From: Paraliobacillus salinarum
GTDB lineage: Bacteria; Bacillota; Bacilli; Bacillales; Amphibacillaceae
Reading direction: 5' to 3'
DNA length: 64,000 bases
NCBI RefSeq assembly: GCF_014083865.1
Contig: NZ_JACEFA010000001.1
Coordinates: 434,001 to 498,000, forward strand
Shown here piece by piece: positions 55,083 to 64,000 of this stretch. Position 1 is the first letter of the stretch; every line of letters starts with the position of its first letter. The position numbers and the translations under genes were made by a program. Below the pieces are notes generated by a model. It was not told the DNA's origin and ran no database searches. It saw nothing but the letters and a program-made list of their open reading frames with translations.

Positions 55083-55091
55083 TTAAAAAAA

Positions 55092-55976
55092 TTATGAAAT
55101 TCGATTACTAATATAAATTAAGAATTGATCCAATAATCCATGAGAAGCACTTGCTTCTTGAAGTAATTTTTTTGCTTTTTCAACGTAAAGTTGTTTTTTC
55201 TCTATTGCACCTTCTAGACCTAATAACTTAGGGTAGGTACTTTTAGAATTCTGTTCATCACTTCCTACCGGCTTACCGATTTGTTCTACATTACCTGTTA
55301 CATCTAGAATGTCATCTTGCACCTGAAAAATTAACCCAAGATATGCAGCAAACTTCTTGATTGCTTGTAACTGTGCATTATTTGCCCCACCAATATAGGC
55401 GCCAATTTCTATAGCAAAGCATAGTAATTCACCCGTTTTCAACTGATGAATTCTCTCTAAATCCTCAAGCAGGATCGTTTTATTTTCAGCTTCTATATCT
55501 AAAGATTGACCAGCAACCATTCCTTTTGGTCCACTTGCTTCAGCTAAACGTTGGATGATATAAATTTTTTGTTGTTCCGTAAGCTGCTGATCTGTTGCTA
55601 TTAACTCAAAGCTATAAGTGAGCAATGCATCACCAGCTAGTATAGCTGTTGCTTCATCAAACTTACGATGGTTTGTTGGTTTTCCTCTTCTTATATCATC
55701 ATTATCCATAGAGGGAAGATCATCATGTATTAAAGAATAAGTATGTATCATTTCTAATGCCAACGCTGTATGTAATACCTGTTGGTGTGAGCCACCATAC
55801 GCCTCACAACTTGCTATCATTAATAAAGGGCGGATTCTTTTTCCACCAGCTTCTAAAGAATAGATCATTGATTCCTTTAATCGGTTAGGAATTGACAAGT
55901 CAGAGACTTTTCGAATTAGCTCATCTGTTATTAGTTTTTCTTTTTCAGTAATAAATGCTGTCAATTCTTGGTCCAT
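55092..55976 (-). CDS. ispA: Polyprenyl (farnesyl diphosphate) synthase IspA
   Basis: Trans-prenyltransferase of 294 residues that makes farnesyl diphosphate from IPP and DMAPP. First Asp-rich motif in LIHDDLPSMDNDDIRRG, GGKRIRPLL near the N terminus, second Asp motif in FQVQDDILDVTGN, and KSTYPKLLGLEGA. Start directly follows the xseB stop. The downstream neighbour is the OLE RNA instead of dxs. Confidence 0.94.
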   Translation of the reverse strand: MDQELTAFITEKEKLITDELIRKVSDLSIPNRLKESMIYSLEAGGKRIRPLLMIASCEAYGGSHQQVLHTALALEMIHTYSLIHDDLPSMDNDDIRRGKPTNHRKFDEATAILAGDALLTYSFELIATDQQLTEQQKIYIIQRLAEASGPKGMVAGQSLDIEAENKTILLEDLERIHQLKTGELLCFAIEIGAYIGGANNAQLQAIKKFAAYLGLIFQVQDDILDVTGNVEQIGKPVGSDEQNSKSTYPKLLGLEGAIEKKQLYVEKAKKLLQEASASHGLLDQFLIYISNRIS

Positions 55977-56204
55977 CTATTCATCCTCCACTTCAAATGG
56001 CTTGGTTTCCCCCTGCTCATTGATAATTTGTGTCATTTGCTTTTCTACGTTTATTAATTTGTCATTACATATTTTAGAGTAACGCATTCCCTCTTGATAA
56101 TATTGAATCGCTTTTTCTAAAGGAACTTCACCCTCTTCTAACTTTTCGACAATTCCTTCTAACTGTTTCATTGCTTCTTCAAAAGTCAATTCTTTTTCAG
56201 ACAT
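55977..56204 (-). CDS. xseB: Exodeoxyribonuclease VII small subunit
   Basis: 75-residue subunit of exonuclease VII, with the family core [20 protein letters not shown] and [16 protein letters not shown]. It binds the large subunit in several copies. One base separates it from xseA, and its stop abuts the ispA start. Confidence 0.94.
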   Translation of the reverse strand: MSEKELTFEEAMKQLEGIVEKLEEGEVPLEKAIQYYQEGMRYSKICNDKLINVEKQMTQIINEQGETKPFEVEDE

Positions 56205-56205
56205 A

Positions 56206-57552
56206 CTATTTCTCCTCCTCTATATCGGACACGTAACAGTTTAGTAATCCATCTTGAACTTTTAATGTAACAGGATCGTTTACCTTCACATCACTTGTTT
56301 GCTTAATAATAGAGCCATTTCCTTTATATGCGATTGAGTATCCTCTTTTCATTGTGTGCAGAGGACTCAGCAGGTTAAGTTTATCAAGCTCAGCGACAAA
56401 TTTTTGTTTGTGTTTTTCAAGCAAACGAAACATCGCTTGTTCGTTTCGTCTAGACAATTGTGTCAAATTATTTTTGGTTCCATCTATTTGTTTATTTGGA
56501 TGTTGATTTCTTAATCTGAGCATATTGTGTTCTAACTGCTTACTGCTATGTCGGTATATGGTGTCTACTGCTTTAGCAAGCTGATCTATTTTTTTATCAA
56601 GCTCTTGTTCTTTTTGCTTAATAAGTTGAGCTGGGTATCGAAATGCATAACTTTTTTGTAGTCGATCCAGTTTACTGTTAGATTCTTCTATGCGGTAAGT
56701 TAGCATTTGCCTAATGGATTGTGTAGCATTGTGGATTTGCTGCTGTACATCATTTTTGGATGGGACGGCCAATTCAGCTGCTCCTGTTGGGGTTGCTGCT
56801 CGAACGTCTGCTACAAAATCTGCAATGGTAACATCTGTTTCATGACCAACTCCTGAAATAACAGGCAAATCGGAGTTTACAATTGCTCTTGCTACTTGTT
56901 CATCATTAAAAGCCCACAGTTCCTCTATAGAACCACCACCACGCCCAACAATTAAGACATCTAATTGTAGATTGGATTCATTTGCTTGTTTGATAGATGA
57001 AACGATGGAGGCTGGAGCTTGCTCGCCTTGGACAAGCGCTGGAAAAACGGTAACTGAGGTTGCTGGAAAACGACGATTAATAGTCGATAGTATATCTCTA
57101 ATTGCTGCACCTGTTGGAGACGTTACAATACCAATGTGTTGCGGATACATTGGTAAGTTTTTTTTCAAAGATGGTGCAAATAAGCCTTCTTTACTTAATT
57201 TTTCTTTCAGTTGTTCAAAAGCTACATGCAATGCACCTACCCCATCAGGTTCCATTTGCTGAATATACAATTGGTATTGTCCCTGTGGCTCATAAACATT
57301 AATTTGGCCTTTTATTAATACTTGCATGCCATTCTCTGGCATAAACTTAAGCGCCCGATTGTTACCAGCAAACATCACAGCATTAACACGAGAGTAAACA
57401 TCTTTAATGGTAAGGTACATATGTCCTCTGCTATGATGTTTGAAGTTTGAAATTTCACCTTTCAACCAAATGTCATTAAGGTGTTTATCCAACTCAAATT
57501 TTCGTTTTATATATTTTGTTAATGCCGTTACAGTTAAGTAATTATCTTGCAT
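56206..57552 (-). CDS. xseA: Exodeoxyribonuclease VII large subunit
   Basis: 448-residue catalytic subunit that degrades single-stranded DNA from both ends. N-terminal OB fold (about 1-100: [39 protein letters not shown]), catalytic domain 110-310 with [29 protein letters not shown] and [18 protein letters not shown], then a long coiled-coil arm and C-terminal [14 protein letters not shown]. Ten bases behind folD. Confidence 0.95.
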   Translation of the reverse strand: MQDNYLTVTALTKYIKRKFELDKHLNDIWLKGEISNFKHHSRGHMYLTIKDVYSRVNAVMFAGNNRALKFMPENGMQVLIKGQINVYEPQGQYQLYIQQMEPDGVGALHVAFEQLKEKLSKEGLFAPSLKKNLPMYPQHIGIVTSPTGAAIRDILSTINRRFPATSVTVFPALVQGEQAPASIVSSIKQANESNLQLDVLIVGRGGGSIEELWAFNDEQVARAIVNSDLPVISGVGHETDVTIADFVADVRAATPTGAAELAVPSKNDVQQQIHNATQSIRQMLTYRIEESNSKLDRLQKSYAFRYPAQLIKQKEQELDKKIDQLAKAVDTIYRHSSKQLEHNMLRLRNQHPNKQIDGTKNNLTQLSRRNEQAMFRLLEKHKQKFVAELDKLNLLSPLHTMKRGYSIAYKGNGSIIKQTSDVKVNDPVTLKVQDGLLNCYVSDIEEEK

Positions 57553-57561
57553 ACTTATTCA

Positions 57562-58419
57562 CTACCTTCTAGCATCGGCTAATTTCGCTGATTGAATCGT
57601 ATTATGCATTAGCATTGTGATTGTCATTGGGCCAACTCCACCAGGAACAGGGGTGATATAAGATGCTTTATTTTTAGCTGACTCAAAATCAACATCTCCA
57701 ACTAATTTGCCATGTTCGTTTCGGTTGACACCTACATCTATCACAACCGCACCTTTTTTGATTTGGTCTCCGTGAATAAACGATTCTTTTCCTACAGCCA
57801 CAATTAAAATATCTGCAATCTTGACTAATTCATCCATATTCTTTGTTCTTGAATGACAGTAAGTAACAGTCGCATTTTCATTTAGAAGTAATTGCCCTAC
57901 AGGTTTACCTACAAGATTACTTCTTCCAATAACTACTGCGTGTTTTCCTTCTAAGGAAATATTCTTTGACTTTAACATGGTGATAATACCAAGAGGTGTA
58001 CATGGTAAGAAGGTTTCCTTTCCAGTTAGCATTCTTCCAACACTAATGGGGTGAAAACCATCCACATCTTTACTTGGGGTTATCGCTTCAATAATTTTCT
58101 GTTCATCAATGTGTTTTGGTAATGGTAGTTGAACAAGTATGCCATTAACTGTATCATCTTGGTTAAGCTTTTCGATTAATTCTAATAATGCTTTTTCCGT
58201 GGTCTCTGAAGGTAGTTCTATTAAATCGGAGTCAACACCAACATAATCAGCCGCCTTTTGCTTCCCTTTAACATAAGATTTAGAGGCTGGATCTTCACCT
58301 ATTAAAACAACTGTTAACTTTGGCACAATTCCACTCTGCCTCAAATCATAAACCTCTTCCTTCATGTCTGAACGCAAGCCGTTCGCCAAGTCTTTTCCAT
58401 AAATGATCTCTGCTACCAC
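57562..58419 (-). CDS. folD: Bifunctional methylene-THF dehydrogenase/cyclohydrolase FolD
   Basis: Interconverts 5,10-methylene- and 10-formyl-tetrahydrofolate, 285 residues. Catalytic Lys in PASKSYVKGKQKAA, VQLPLPKHIDEQ, DGFHPISVGRM, NADP motif VVIGRSNLVGKPVGQLL and the C-terminal PGGVGPMTITMLM. The start is GTG 58419, behind AGGGGG. In the nusB-folD-xseAB-ispA series. Confidence 0.95.
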   Translation of the reverse strand: MVAEIIYGKDLANGLRSDMKEEVYDLRQSGIVPKLTVVLIGEDPASKSYVKGKQKAADYVGVDSDLIELPSETTEKALLELIEKLNQDDTVNGILVQLPLPKHIDEQKIIEAITPSKDVDGFHPISVGRMLTGKETFLPCTPLGIITMLKSKNISLEGKHAVVIGRSNLVGKPVGQLLLNENATVTYCHSRTKNMDELVKIADILIVAVGKESFIHGDQIKKGAVVIDVGVNRNEHGKLVGDVDFESAKNKASYITPVPGGVGPMTITMLMHNTIQSAKLADARR

Positions 58420-58431
58420 AACACATTCCCC

Positions 58432-58812
58432 CTATTTAGTCATTTTTGAAAGTACACCATTAATAAATTTACCTGATTTCTCATCTCCATAAACATGCGC
58501 CAATTCAATCGCTTCATTAATTGCTACGCCATGTGGTGTATCTACATCATAAAACATTTCGTACGTTGCAATCCGAAGTAATGTCTTTTCCACGTTTGCC
58601 AAGCGATTCAAACTCCATTTTTCTAGATGATCCTCTATTTTATGATCAATGTCTGTCTTGTTTTGAAAAACACCAAATATAATTGCTTCTAAAAAGTCTG
58701 AGGGTAGATCATCTTCCAATAATTGAGTCATTGATACTTTTGGATCAAAACTTTCATTATCTAATGAGAAAAGTATTTGAAAAGCTTTTTCTCTTGCGTT
58801 TCTTCGTTTCAT
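58432..58812 (-). CDS. nusB: Transcription antitermination factor NusB
   Basis: All-helical RNA-binding protein, 126 residues, that acts on boxA with S10/NusE in rRNA transcription. [18 protein letters not shown] at the start and [46 protein letters not shown] near the end. ATG 58812 is seven bases behind AAGGAG; two earlier in-frame ATGs touch or precede that site. Confidence 0.93.
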   Translation of the reverse strand: MKRRNAREKAFQILFSLDNESFDPKVSMTQLLEDDLPSDFLEAIIFGVFQNKTDIDHKIEDHLEKWSLNRLANVEKTLLRIATYEMFYDVDTPHGVAINEAIELAHVYGDEKSGKFINGVLSKMTK

Positions 58813-58989
58813 CTTCATTCTCCTTGTTAACATTCACACACTTATGCTATTAATATTTTATCTACATCATAACGAATTAGGGCATAAAAAGCCATAGATT
58901 GTTTCTTTTTTAAAACATTGTTTTAGTATAACGTATTACATTTATGACGTGAACAAAAAATATTTATTTTTTACATAGTAAACAGGAAA

Positions 58990-59023
58990 AGACCTTGCTA
59001 GAGAATTAATCTCCTCAAGGTCT
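58990..59023 (-). terminator. Terminator of the acc-yqhY unit
   Basis: AGACCTTG (58990-58997) pairs with CAAGGTCT (59016-59023), with GAG/CTC arms inside, then TTTTCC on the minus strand. It separates yqhY from nusB. Confidence 0.75.
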
Positions 59024-59034
59024 CTTCCATAAAA

Positions 59035-59430
59035 TCACTCTTCTTCGTTTGTTTCTTCTTTCGTTTCTAGGCGAACACCTACAACATGGACATTGATTTC
59101 CTCAATTTCTAGTGCTGTCATATTCTTTAATGCCTGACGAATATTTTCTTGGATTTTCTTTGCTACAGTAGGAATAGTTTTGCCATAATCTAATACAACA
59201 AAAACGTCAATCATAACACCTATATCGGTTAATTCGACTTTAATTCCTTTGCCGTGTGATTTTTTTCCGAATTTTTCTACTACGCCTGTCGCAAAATTTC
59301 CACGAGTAGAAGAAACACCTTCCACCTCATTAGTTGCTATGCCCGCTATTACTTCTATAACTACCGGTGCAATTTCAACTTTTCCTAAACGACCATCTTC
59401 ACTTACATTTAATAAATGATTTTCACTCAT
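59035..59430 (-). CDS. yqhY: Asp23/Gls24 family protein YqhY
   Basis: 131-residue DUF322 protein, with GKVEIAPVVIEVIAGIATNE, VEGVSSTRGNFA, DVFVVLDYGKTIPTVAKKI and VNVHVVGVRL-like (INVHVVGVRLE) segments. In Bacillus it is encoded behind accBC and influences acetyl-CoA carboxylase activity; its loss causes acc suppressor mutations in B. subtilis. Same arrangement here, 45 bases behind accC. Confidence 0.92.
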   Translation of the reverse strand: MSENHLLNVSEDGRLGKVEIAPVVIEVIAGIATNEVEGVSSTRGNFATGVVEKFGKKSHGKGIKVELTDIGVMIDVFVVLDYGKTIPTVAKKIQENIRQALKNMTALEIEEINVHVVGVRLETKEETNEEE

Positions 59431-59475
59431 TAAGGTTCACTCCTTTTGAGTTAGTAATAAAATTCGCAATAAATT

Positions 59476-60831
59476 TTATTCATCTTCTATTATAGTATAC
59501 TTTTCAAGAAATTTCGTATTAAAATCACCATTATTGAAAACAGGGTGCTCCATCATTTTGTAATGAAAAGGAATCGTAGTAGAAATACCTTCAATTACAA
59601 ACTCACTTAATGCGCGCTTCATACGCTTTATTGCTTCTTCTCGTGTTGGCCCATAAGTAATTAATTTTGCAATCATTGAATCATAATATGGAGATATAGA
59701 ATAGCCTGGATAAGCAGCAGAATCAACACGTACACCGAATCCACCTGGCGGAAGATACATATCAATCTTTCCAGGTGATGGCATGAAGTCTTTACAAGGG
59801 TCTTCAGCATTGATACGACATTCTATAGCGTAACCTTGAAATGTTACTTCTTCCTGTGACAATGACAGTGTTTGATTGTTAGCGATATTGATCTGTTCCT
59901 TGATCAAATCTACACCAGTAACCATTTCAGTAATTGGATGTTCCACTTGAATACGAGTATTCATTTCCATAAAATAAAAGCTTTGATCTGTTTTGTCAAA
60001 GATAAATTCAACTGTTCCGGCGCCTGAATAATTAACAGCTTTAGCTGCCTGAACAGCTGCTTCTCCCATTTGCTCACGGATAGAATCAGTGATTGCCGGT
60101 GAGGGTGTTTCTTCAATCAACTTTTGCAATCGACGTTGAATAGAACAATCCCTCTCGCCTAAGTGTATCACATTTCCATGATTATCAGCTATTACTTGGA
60201 TTTCCACATGAGAGAAATCCTCAATGAATTTTTCAAGATACACACCTGGATTACCAAAAGCCTTTTCTGCTTCTTGTTGTGTAACGCGTAAGCCTTTAAT
60301 TAATTCTTGCTCATCACGTGCAATTCGGATCCCTTTTCCGCCACCACCAGCAGTAGCCTTAATAATCATTGGATATCCGATCTTCTCAGCAATTTCAATG
60401 GCTTGATCTTCACTTTCTATAATACCGTCAGAGCCAGGGACGATTGGTACACCTGCTTGCTTCATTGTTTCTCTTGCAACATCTTTTGTTCCCATTTTTT
60501 GAATAGCATATGCGCTAGGGCCTACAAAAGTTATATTACATTTTGCACATATCTCAGCAAAGTCGGCGTTTTCCGCTAGAAAACCATATCCCGGGTGTAT
60601 CGCATCTACCTCTGTTAGCGTAGCAACACTCATAATATTGGTAAAGTTTAAATAACTGTCTTTACTAAACCGTGGTCCAACACAGTAAGATTCGTCAGCC
60701 AATTGGACGTGTAAAGCTTCTTGATCTGCTTCAGAAAAAATTGCCACTGTTTCTATCCCAAGCTCTTTACAAGCTCGAATGATTCGAACAGCAATTTCTC
60801 CACGATTAGCAATTAATAGTTTTTTAATCAT
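59476..60831 (-). CDS. accC: Acetyl-CoA carboxylase biotin carboxylase subunit
   Basis: ATP-grasp enzyme, 451 residues, that carboxylates biotin on AccB, the first step of fatty acid synthesis. [20 protein letters not shown] at the start, Gly-rich ATP loop [52 protein letters not shown] and [17 protein letters not shown]. Eleven bases behind accB. Confidence 0.96.
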   Translation of the reverse strand: MIKKLLIANRGEIAVRIIRACKELGIETVAIFSEADQEALHVQLADESYCVGPRFSKDSYLNFTNIMSVATLTEVDAIHPGYGFLAENADFAEICAKCNITFVGPSAYAIQKMGTKDVARETMKQAGVPIVPGSDGIIESEDQAIEIAEKIGYPMIIKATAGGGGKGIRIARDEQELIKGLRVTQQEAEKAFGNPGVYLEKFIEDFSHVEIQVIADNHGNVIHLGERDCSIQRRLQKLIEETPSPAITDSIREQMGEAAVQAAKAVNYSGAGTVEFIFDKTDQSFYFMEMNTRIQVEHPITEMVTGVDLIKEQINIANNQTLSLSQEEVTFQGYAIECRINAEDPCKDFMPSPGKIDMYLPPGGFGVRVDSAAYPGYSISPYYDSMIAKLITYGPTREEAIKRMKRALSEFVIEGISTTIPFHYKMMEHPVFNNGDFNTKFLEKYTIIEDE

Positions 60832-60842
60832 GTTCTCTCCCC

Positions 60843-61316
60843 TTATTTAGTCTTCACTCGGAATAACGGTTGACCAAATTCAACTAGTTCTCCATTATCA
60901 ACAAGAATCTCTACAATTTCACCAGAAACCTCTGCTTCGATTTCGTTAAATAATTTCATTGCTTCTACAATACAAACTACTGTGTTCGGATTAACTTTAT
61001 CCCCTTCAGTTACAAACGCATCTTGCTCTGGTGAAGACGAACTATAAAACGTACCAACCATCGGCGAAGTAATCTCATAGTCACCAGACACAGCTTGTAT
61101 TGGTTCATCTTCTTTGGTTTCTTCAGAAGCAGAAACAGTTGTTTGCTGTGCAACAGTAGGCTGTGCTGTGTATACAGGTTGCGTCGGTTGAACTACCTGC
61201 TGTTCTACTTGTTTTTTCAACTCAAGTTTTGCACCGTCTATTTCATATGTAAATTCATTAATTGACGATGCATCAATCGTTTTTATTAAAGATTGAATTT
61301 CTTCTATTTTTAACAT
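60843..61316 (-). CDS. accB: Acetyl-CoA carboxylase biotin carboxyl carrier protein
   Basis: 157 residues from ATG 61316, behind AAGAGGTG. N-terminal helical region ([18 protein letters not shown]), a Pro/Thr/Gln-rich linker and the biotinyl domain with [16 protein letters not shown], whose Lys carries biotin, and the thumb region near [19 protein letters not shown]. First gene of accB-accC-yqhY. Confidence 0.95.
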   Translation of the reverse strand: MLKIEEIQSLIKTIDASSINEFTYEIDGAKLELKKQVEQQVVQPTQPVYTAQPTVAQQTTVSASEETKEDEPIQAVSGDYEITSPMVGTFYSSSSPEQDAFVTEGDKVNPNTVVCIVEAMKLFNEIEAEVSGEIVEILVDNGELVEFGQPLFRVKTK

Positions 61317-61397
61317 AACAAACACCTCTTCTTATAAATTAAATATAACTCTCTTCTCATAAAGAATTATGAACAGGTACTAATAACTCCTCTTAAC

Positions 61398-61426
61398 ATT
61401 TTACGTAATCCATCGAAAAACTGCAA
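61398..61426 (-). promoter_or_regulatory. Sigma-A promoter of accBC
   Basis: TTGCAG (61426-61421), 17-base spacer, TAAAAT (61403-61398) on the minus strand, giving a leader of about 75 bases. The rest of the 360-base gap up to 61676 is AT-rich; I see no second gene in it and only a weak plus-strand TTGACG near 61444. Confidence 0.55.
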
Positions 61427-61676
61427 CTATTCATTTTTAAAATTGACGTATATTTAATATTTTAATCATAACACAGGCAGATTATCGTTTTAAATTTTAA
61501 TAAAAAAATTAGTTATTGGATGATGCTAATAAATATGTAGGGATTAAGTGGTTATTAGAATCCTAGCTAAATTTCTTTAATTTTTTTCTTCCAGAGTAGA
61601 CTTGTGTCCATTTCAAAATGACATACAATTGCATGTATTAATATATATGTACTACAAATGGAAAAGGGTGAAAATC

Positions 61677-62555
61677 ATGTCCGATAATTACTTGAGATGG
61701 TCAGAAATCGCTTATGGCGGAGAAAACCATCCACCAAATGATGCTGTAGACCCTCAAGCTAGTTCATGGCCTATGTATTATTTAAAGCGAGACGGCGATT
61801 CATTTTATGGACCTAATGGTAAATTTTCGTTTCAAATTAGTTCGCCGGAAAGTATTGATTGGAATAAACAGTTAAGCATCGTACAATCCACATTGAAAAA
61901 CATTACAACAGAGCAAGTTAACATCGCTACTTACTGGGGGACGGGTCCAGCGACAAAACAATGGACACCTATTATTGATCGATTAATTGACACATATGGA
62001 CTTACTCCAACGAAAGCAGCCCGAGTGTTAGCTGCTGTGCAAGCCGGCATGAATGATACATTTGTTGTTGCATGGTATTATAAATATCTTTCGGATGTTG
62101 CTCGTCCAATTCAATACGACCCAAAACTAAAACCTATTCTTTGCACACCAAGATTCCCAACTTATGTATCGGGGCATGCAGCAGTATCTGGATGCGCTGA
62201 AACAATTTTAAGTTACTTCTTCCCGAGTGAAGCACGTCGTCTTAAAGAGTTAGCTGAACAAAATGCGAAATCGAGATTATATGCGGGTGTTCATTTTCCA
62301 ATAGATAATGATGAAGGGCTTCGTTTAGGTAGACAAATTGGTAAGGTTATTACTAATGAGCTACATCAACAACGAGAAGAGGATGGTTCTTTAATAGACA
62401 ATTTTAACCGACTTAATTTACATGCTGATTTATTACCGCCACCTTATACTCAAGCGATTCCTTTTGATTTCAAAGAATCCTGTGCTTCAAACACTGCCTA
62501 TTCTAACAATAAGAGTGAAATCAGACCTGTACCAAAACCTAAAATATTCATCTGA
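61677..62555 (+). CDS. Vanadium-haloperoxidase / PAP2-like protein
   Basis: 292-residue protein of the PAP2/vanadium-haloperoxidase superfamily. Phosphate/vanadate pocket: PRFPTYVSGHAAVSG (His of the SGH motif) and SRLYAGVHFPIDNDEG (Arg and His). No membrane helices and no obvious signal peptide, unlike lipid phosphatases. The start is set at ATG 61677 (MSDNYLRWSEIAYGG), behind AAGGGTGA, because the upstream extension is atypical and lacks a site. Reads opposite to both neighbours, so it interrupts the spoIIIA-accB block of B. subtilis. Real activity (oxidation of halide or phosphatase) cannot be told. Confidence 0.8.
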   Translation: MSDNYLRWSEIAYGGENHPPNDAVDPQASSWPMYYLKRDGDSFYGPNGKFSFQISSPESIDWNKQLSIVQSTLKNITTEQVNIATYWGTGPATKQWTPIIDRLIDTYGLTPTKAARVLAAVQAGMNDTFVVAWYYKYLSDVARPIQYDPKLKPILCTPRFPTYVSGHAAVSGCAETILSYFFPSEARRLKELAEQNAKSRLYAGVHFPIDNDEGLRLGRQIGKVITNELHQQREEDGSLIDNFNRLNLHADLLPPPYTQAIPFDFKESCASNTAYSNNKSEIRPVPKPKIFI

Positions 62556-62575
62556 AAAATGAGTTAATAAATTTA

Positions 62576-62611
62576 AAAATAGGCTTTTCATTATAATGAA
62601 AAGCCTATTTT
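62576..62611. terminator. Bidirectional terminator between the haloperoxidase gene and spoIIIAH
   Basis: AAAATAGGCTTTTCATT (62576-62592) pairs with AATGAAAAGCCTATTTT (62595-62611); serves two converging genes. Confidence 0.88.
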
Positions 62612-62627
62612 CAATTATTATTTAGTT

Positions 62628-63185
62628 TTACTTATTCGGTTGGAATTTGACTTCTACATTAACTCTACCGAATTCATCATATACCATTTGCATGATGTTA
62701 TTTGCTTCGACGTTTGATAGTTCTTCGGCGTTTACTGTTACGATGACACTATTGTCTTTCGTTCTTACGAGTACATCATTAAATCCTTTTTCAGATTTTA
62801 ATGTCTCTTCTATAATTAATTCTTTTGAGGATATATGATCGATCTCCTCCATTTCATCATATGCTTTATTTTTTTCTTCTGTTGAAGCCGAACTAGAAGC
62901 AATAATATCTTTTAACTGCTCTACTCGATTACTTCTTGTTTCTGATAGATCCATACGAATCATAGTAAACAATTCATTAGATTCATTTGTACTTTCAGTA
63001 ATTGTTCCTTCTGAATCTTTTTCCACATCAGCCTCATCAACATTACCTGTTGTTGTTTCATCATTTAGTATATCTTCGTTAATAAAGGCAAAGTCCCCAT
63101 TACCGTTAGCGTTCATATAGTACACGCTTAATACAATCATTAGACTTAACATTGTTAACAACCATACTGTTTGTTTTTTTAACAT
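62628..63185 (-). CDS. spoIIIAH: Stage III sporulation protein AH
   Basis: Mother-cell membrane protein (185 residues) of the A-Q feeding-tube channel, which pairs with forespore SpoIIQ. One membrane helix near the N terminus (TVWLLTMLSLMIVLSVYYM), an acidic linker (about 30-75) and the ring-building YscJ/FliF-like domain (LFTMIRMDLSETRSNRVEQL to VEVKFQPN). Start ATG overlaps the spoIIIAG stop by one base (TAATG). Last gene of the spoIIIA operon. Confidence 0.93.
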   Translation of the reverse strand: MLKKQTVWLLTMLSLMIVLSVYYMNANGNGDFAFINEDILNDETTTGNVDEADVEKDSEGTITESTNESNELFTMIRMDLSETRSNRVEQLKDIIASSSASTEEKNKAYDEMEEIDHISSKELIIEETLKSEKGFNDVLVRTKDNSVIVTVNAEELSNVEANNIMQMVYDEFGRVNVEVKFQPNK

Positions 63186-63841
63186 TATGATTCCTCCCCA
63201 TTATTTTTTGGCATAATCGAAATCCGATGAACTGGAACCCCTAATACACGTGATACAGCTTCAGAGACCCATTGCTTCACTTCCATATGTTCCACACCTT
63301 TTGCAACAACTAAAACTCCTCTAACTTCTGGGCGTTTGGTTTGAATTAATAAAGGAACTTCCTGCTCACCTTGCCTAACAATGACGGTTTGTTGCTCTTC
63401 CGTCGCATCCTCAATATGCCTTTCTCCACCATTTTGATCGGTTTCTTCTGTTGTCTGCGTACCTACTATTAGATTTTTCTCATAAACTTGCTCTTGTGTA
63501 GCCTCAAGAGTAACCATAACTTCTACGCCCGAAACGCCATCTATTTTTTCAAGCAAAGCTTGGAGTTCTGTTTCATATTCCTTCTCTACTTCATTTACGT
63601 TTGAGGTGGTGGACTTCTTTTGAGAAAAAGTTTCCTCTTCAGCTGCACCTTCTAACAACTGTGGTTTTTGATTTATTTGACTCGGTTGTGTATCATCTTG
63701 GTTCGTAAACATATTCCCTACCAATAAAACAAGGACACCAATTAATCCAATGATTAACATATAACCTGTCTTCGTTGGTTTGGATCCGTCTTCCGTTTTT
63801 AACTTTAAGTTTGATAATATTTTTTTGAAAGGATTATTCAT
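63185..63841 (-). CDS. spoIIIAG: Stage III sporulation protein AG
   Basis: Membrane protein of 218 residues that forms a large ring in the feeding-tube complex. Starts at ATG 63841 behind AGGGAG. Membrane segment about 27-48 (TGYMLIIGLIGVLVLLVGNM), polar linker, then a ring-building motif domain (ELQALLEKIDGVSGVEVMVT, RPEVRGVLVVAKGVEHMEV, VSEAVSRVLGVPVHRISI). The spoIIIAF stop codon falls just inside its start. Confidence 0.93.
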   Translation of the reverse strand: MNNPFKKILSNLKLKTEDGSKPTKTGYMLIIGLIGVLVLLVGNMFTNQDDTQPSQINQKPQLLEGAAEEETFSQKKSTTSNVNEVEKEYETELQALLEKIDGVSGVEVMVTLEATQEQVYEKNLIVGTQTTEETDQNGGERHIEDATEEQQTVIVRQGEQEVPLLIQTKRPEVRGVLVVAKGVEHMEVKQWVSEAVSRVLGVPVHRISIMPKNNGEES

Positions 63842-64000
63842 TTTTTTCTCCCTTCTTAACAACATTTAGTTGCTCTAATTTCACTTCCCATTGTTCGGCT
63901 AGATAAATACTTACATTACGCAGTGTTTCATCTTCCGTATCTTTTTTTGGAACTTGATCGTTTCCAATTATTACTTCCTTCACTTCTCTTTTTGTAACGT
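63834..64000 (-). CDS. spoIIIAF: Stage III sporulation protein AF, C-terminal end only
   Basis: Open reading frame entering from the right edge and ending at TAA 63834-63836, overlapping the start of spoIIIAG by eight bases. About 55 codons are visible, with EVKEVIIGNDQVPK, ETLRNVSIYLAEQWEVKLEQ and a Lys-rich end. Named from operon position before spoIIIAG; the visible part is a soluble C terminus consistent with SpoIIIAF, a membrane protein of the A-Q complex. Confidence 0.8.
   Translation of the reverse strand, partial: VTKREVKEVIIGNDQVPKKDTEDETLRNVSIYLAEQWEVKLEQLNVVKKGEKNE

Noticed and set aside
54408-55091. A protein-coding gene in the OLE segment
   Set aside because: Stops in all frames; the base composition and pairing are those of a structured RNA.

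Overview
The window is a chromosomal segment of a low-GC, endospore-forming member of the Bacillaceae. The gene order is largely colinear with the Bacillus subtilis region that runs from spoIIIA through accBC, nusB, folD, recN, spo0A, bkd, fur, sigF, spoVA, lysA, scpAB and spmAB to resDE-sigX, read here mostly on the minus strand. AT-rich sequence, sporulation genes and an OLE RNA point to an extremophilic, probably halophilic or alkaliphilic genus (Gracilibacillus, Oceanobacillus or Virgibacillus type). That genus-level guess is inference. I see no phage, plasmid, insertion sequence with transposase, tRNA, rRNA or CRISPR.

Layout, left to right. 1-6200: rsiX (cut by the window edge), sigX with an apparently autoregulated ECF promoter, a B12-riboswitch-controlled cobalamin uptake cassette, resE-resD and rluB. 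6.3-11.9 kb: spmB-spmA-dacB, sodF, scpB-scpA, ribT, ppiB. 11.9-22.2 kb: lysA, a reduced spoVA operon (AA, AB, AEa, AF) with a good sigma-G promoter, sigF-spoIIAB-spoIIAA, dacF, xerD, yqzK, fur (PerR box plus sigma-A promoter) and spoIIM. 22.2-32 kb: an EndoQ-like nuclease, nudF, an aldo/keto reductase, SDR, GDPD, namA, rnz, dinB with a LexA box, an M20 peptidase, a tiny Prli42-like membrane protein and an L,D-transpeptidase. 32-39.5 kb is more accessory: a PAS-PAS-GGDEF-EAL-PilZ protein, an MBL hydrolase, a chemoreceptor, a MITE-like element and another aldo/keto reductase. 39.6-45.5 kb: branched-chain keto-acid dehydrogenase genes and leucine dehydrogenase. 45.8-52.9 kb: aspartokinase, a LysM-CAP protein, spo0A, spoIVB, recN, argR. 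52.9-58.8 kb: tlyA, oapA, the OLE RNA, ispA, xseB, xseA, folD, nusB. 59-64 kb: yqhY, accC, accB, a haloperoxidase/PAP2-like gene on the plus strand, spoIIIAH, spoIIIAG and the end of spoIIIAF.

The most striking item is the roughly 610-nt OLE (ornate, large, extremophilic) RNA at about 54440-55047. It has its own sigma-A promoter and a terminal closing helix, and its membrane partner gene oapA lies directly downstream. It occupies the place where B. subtilis carries dxs.

A second theme is the repeated absence of genes that B. subtilis keeps inside these same blocks: resABC, ribDEAH, spoVAC-AD-AEb, the drm-punA pair, ptb-buk-bkdR and dxs. They must lie elsewhere, be replaced or be lost. Several regulatory sites could be read directly: sigma-X, sigma-H (two), sigma-G, 0A boxes, PerR, LexA, several sigma-A promoters and a B12 riboswitch with a Shine-Dalgarno-sequestering hairpin.
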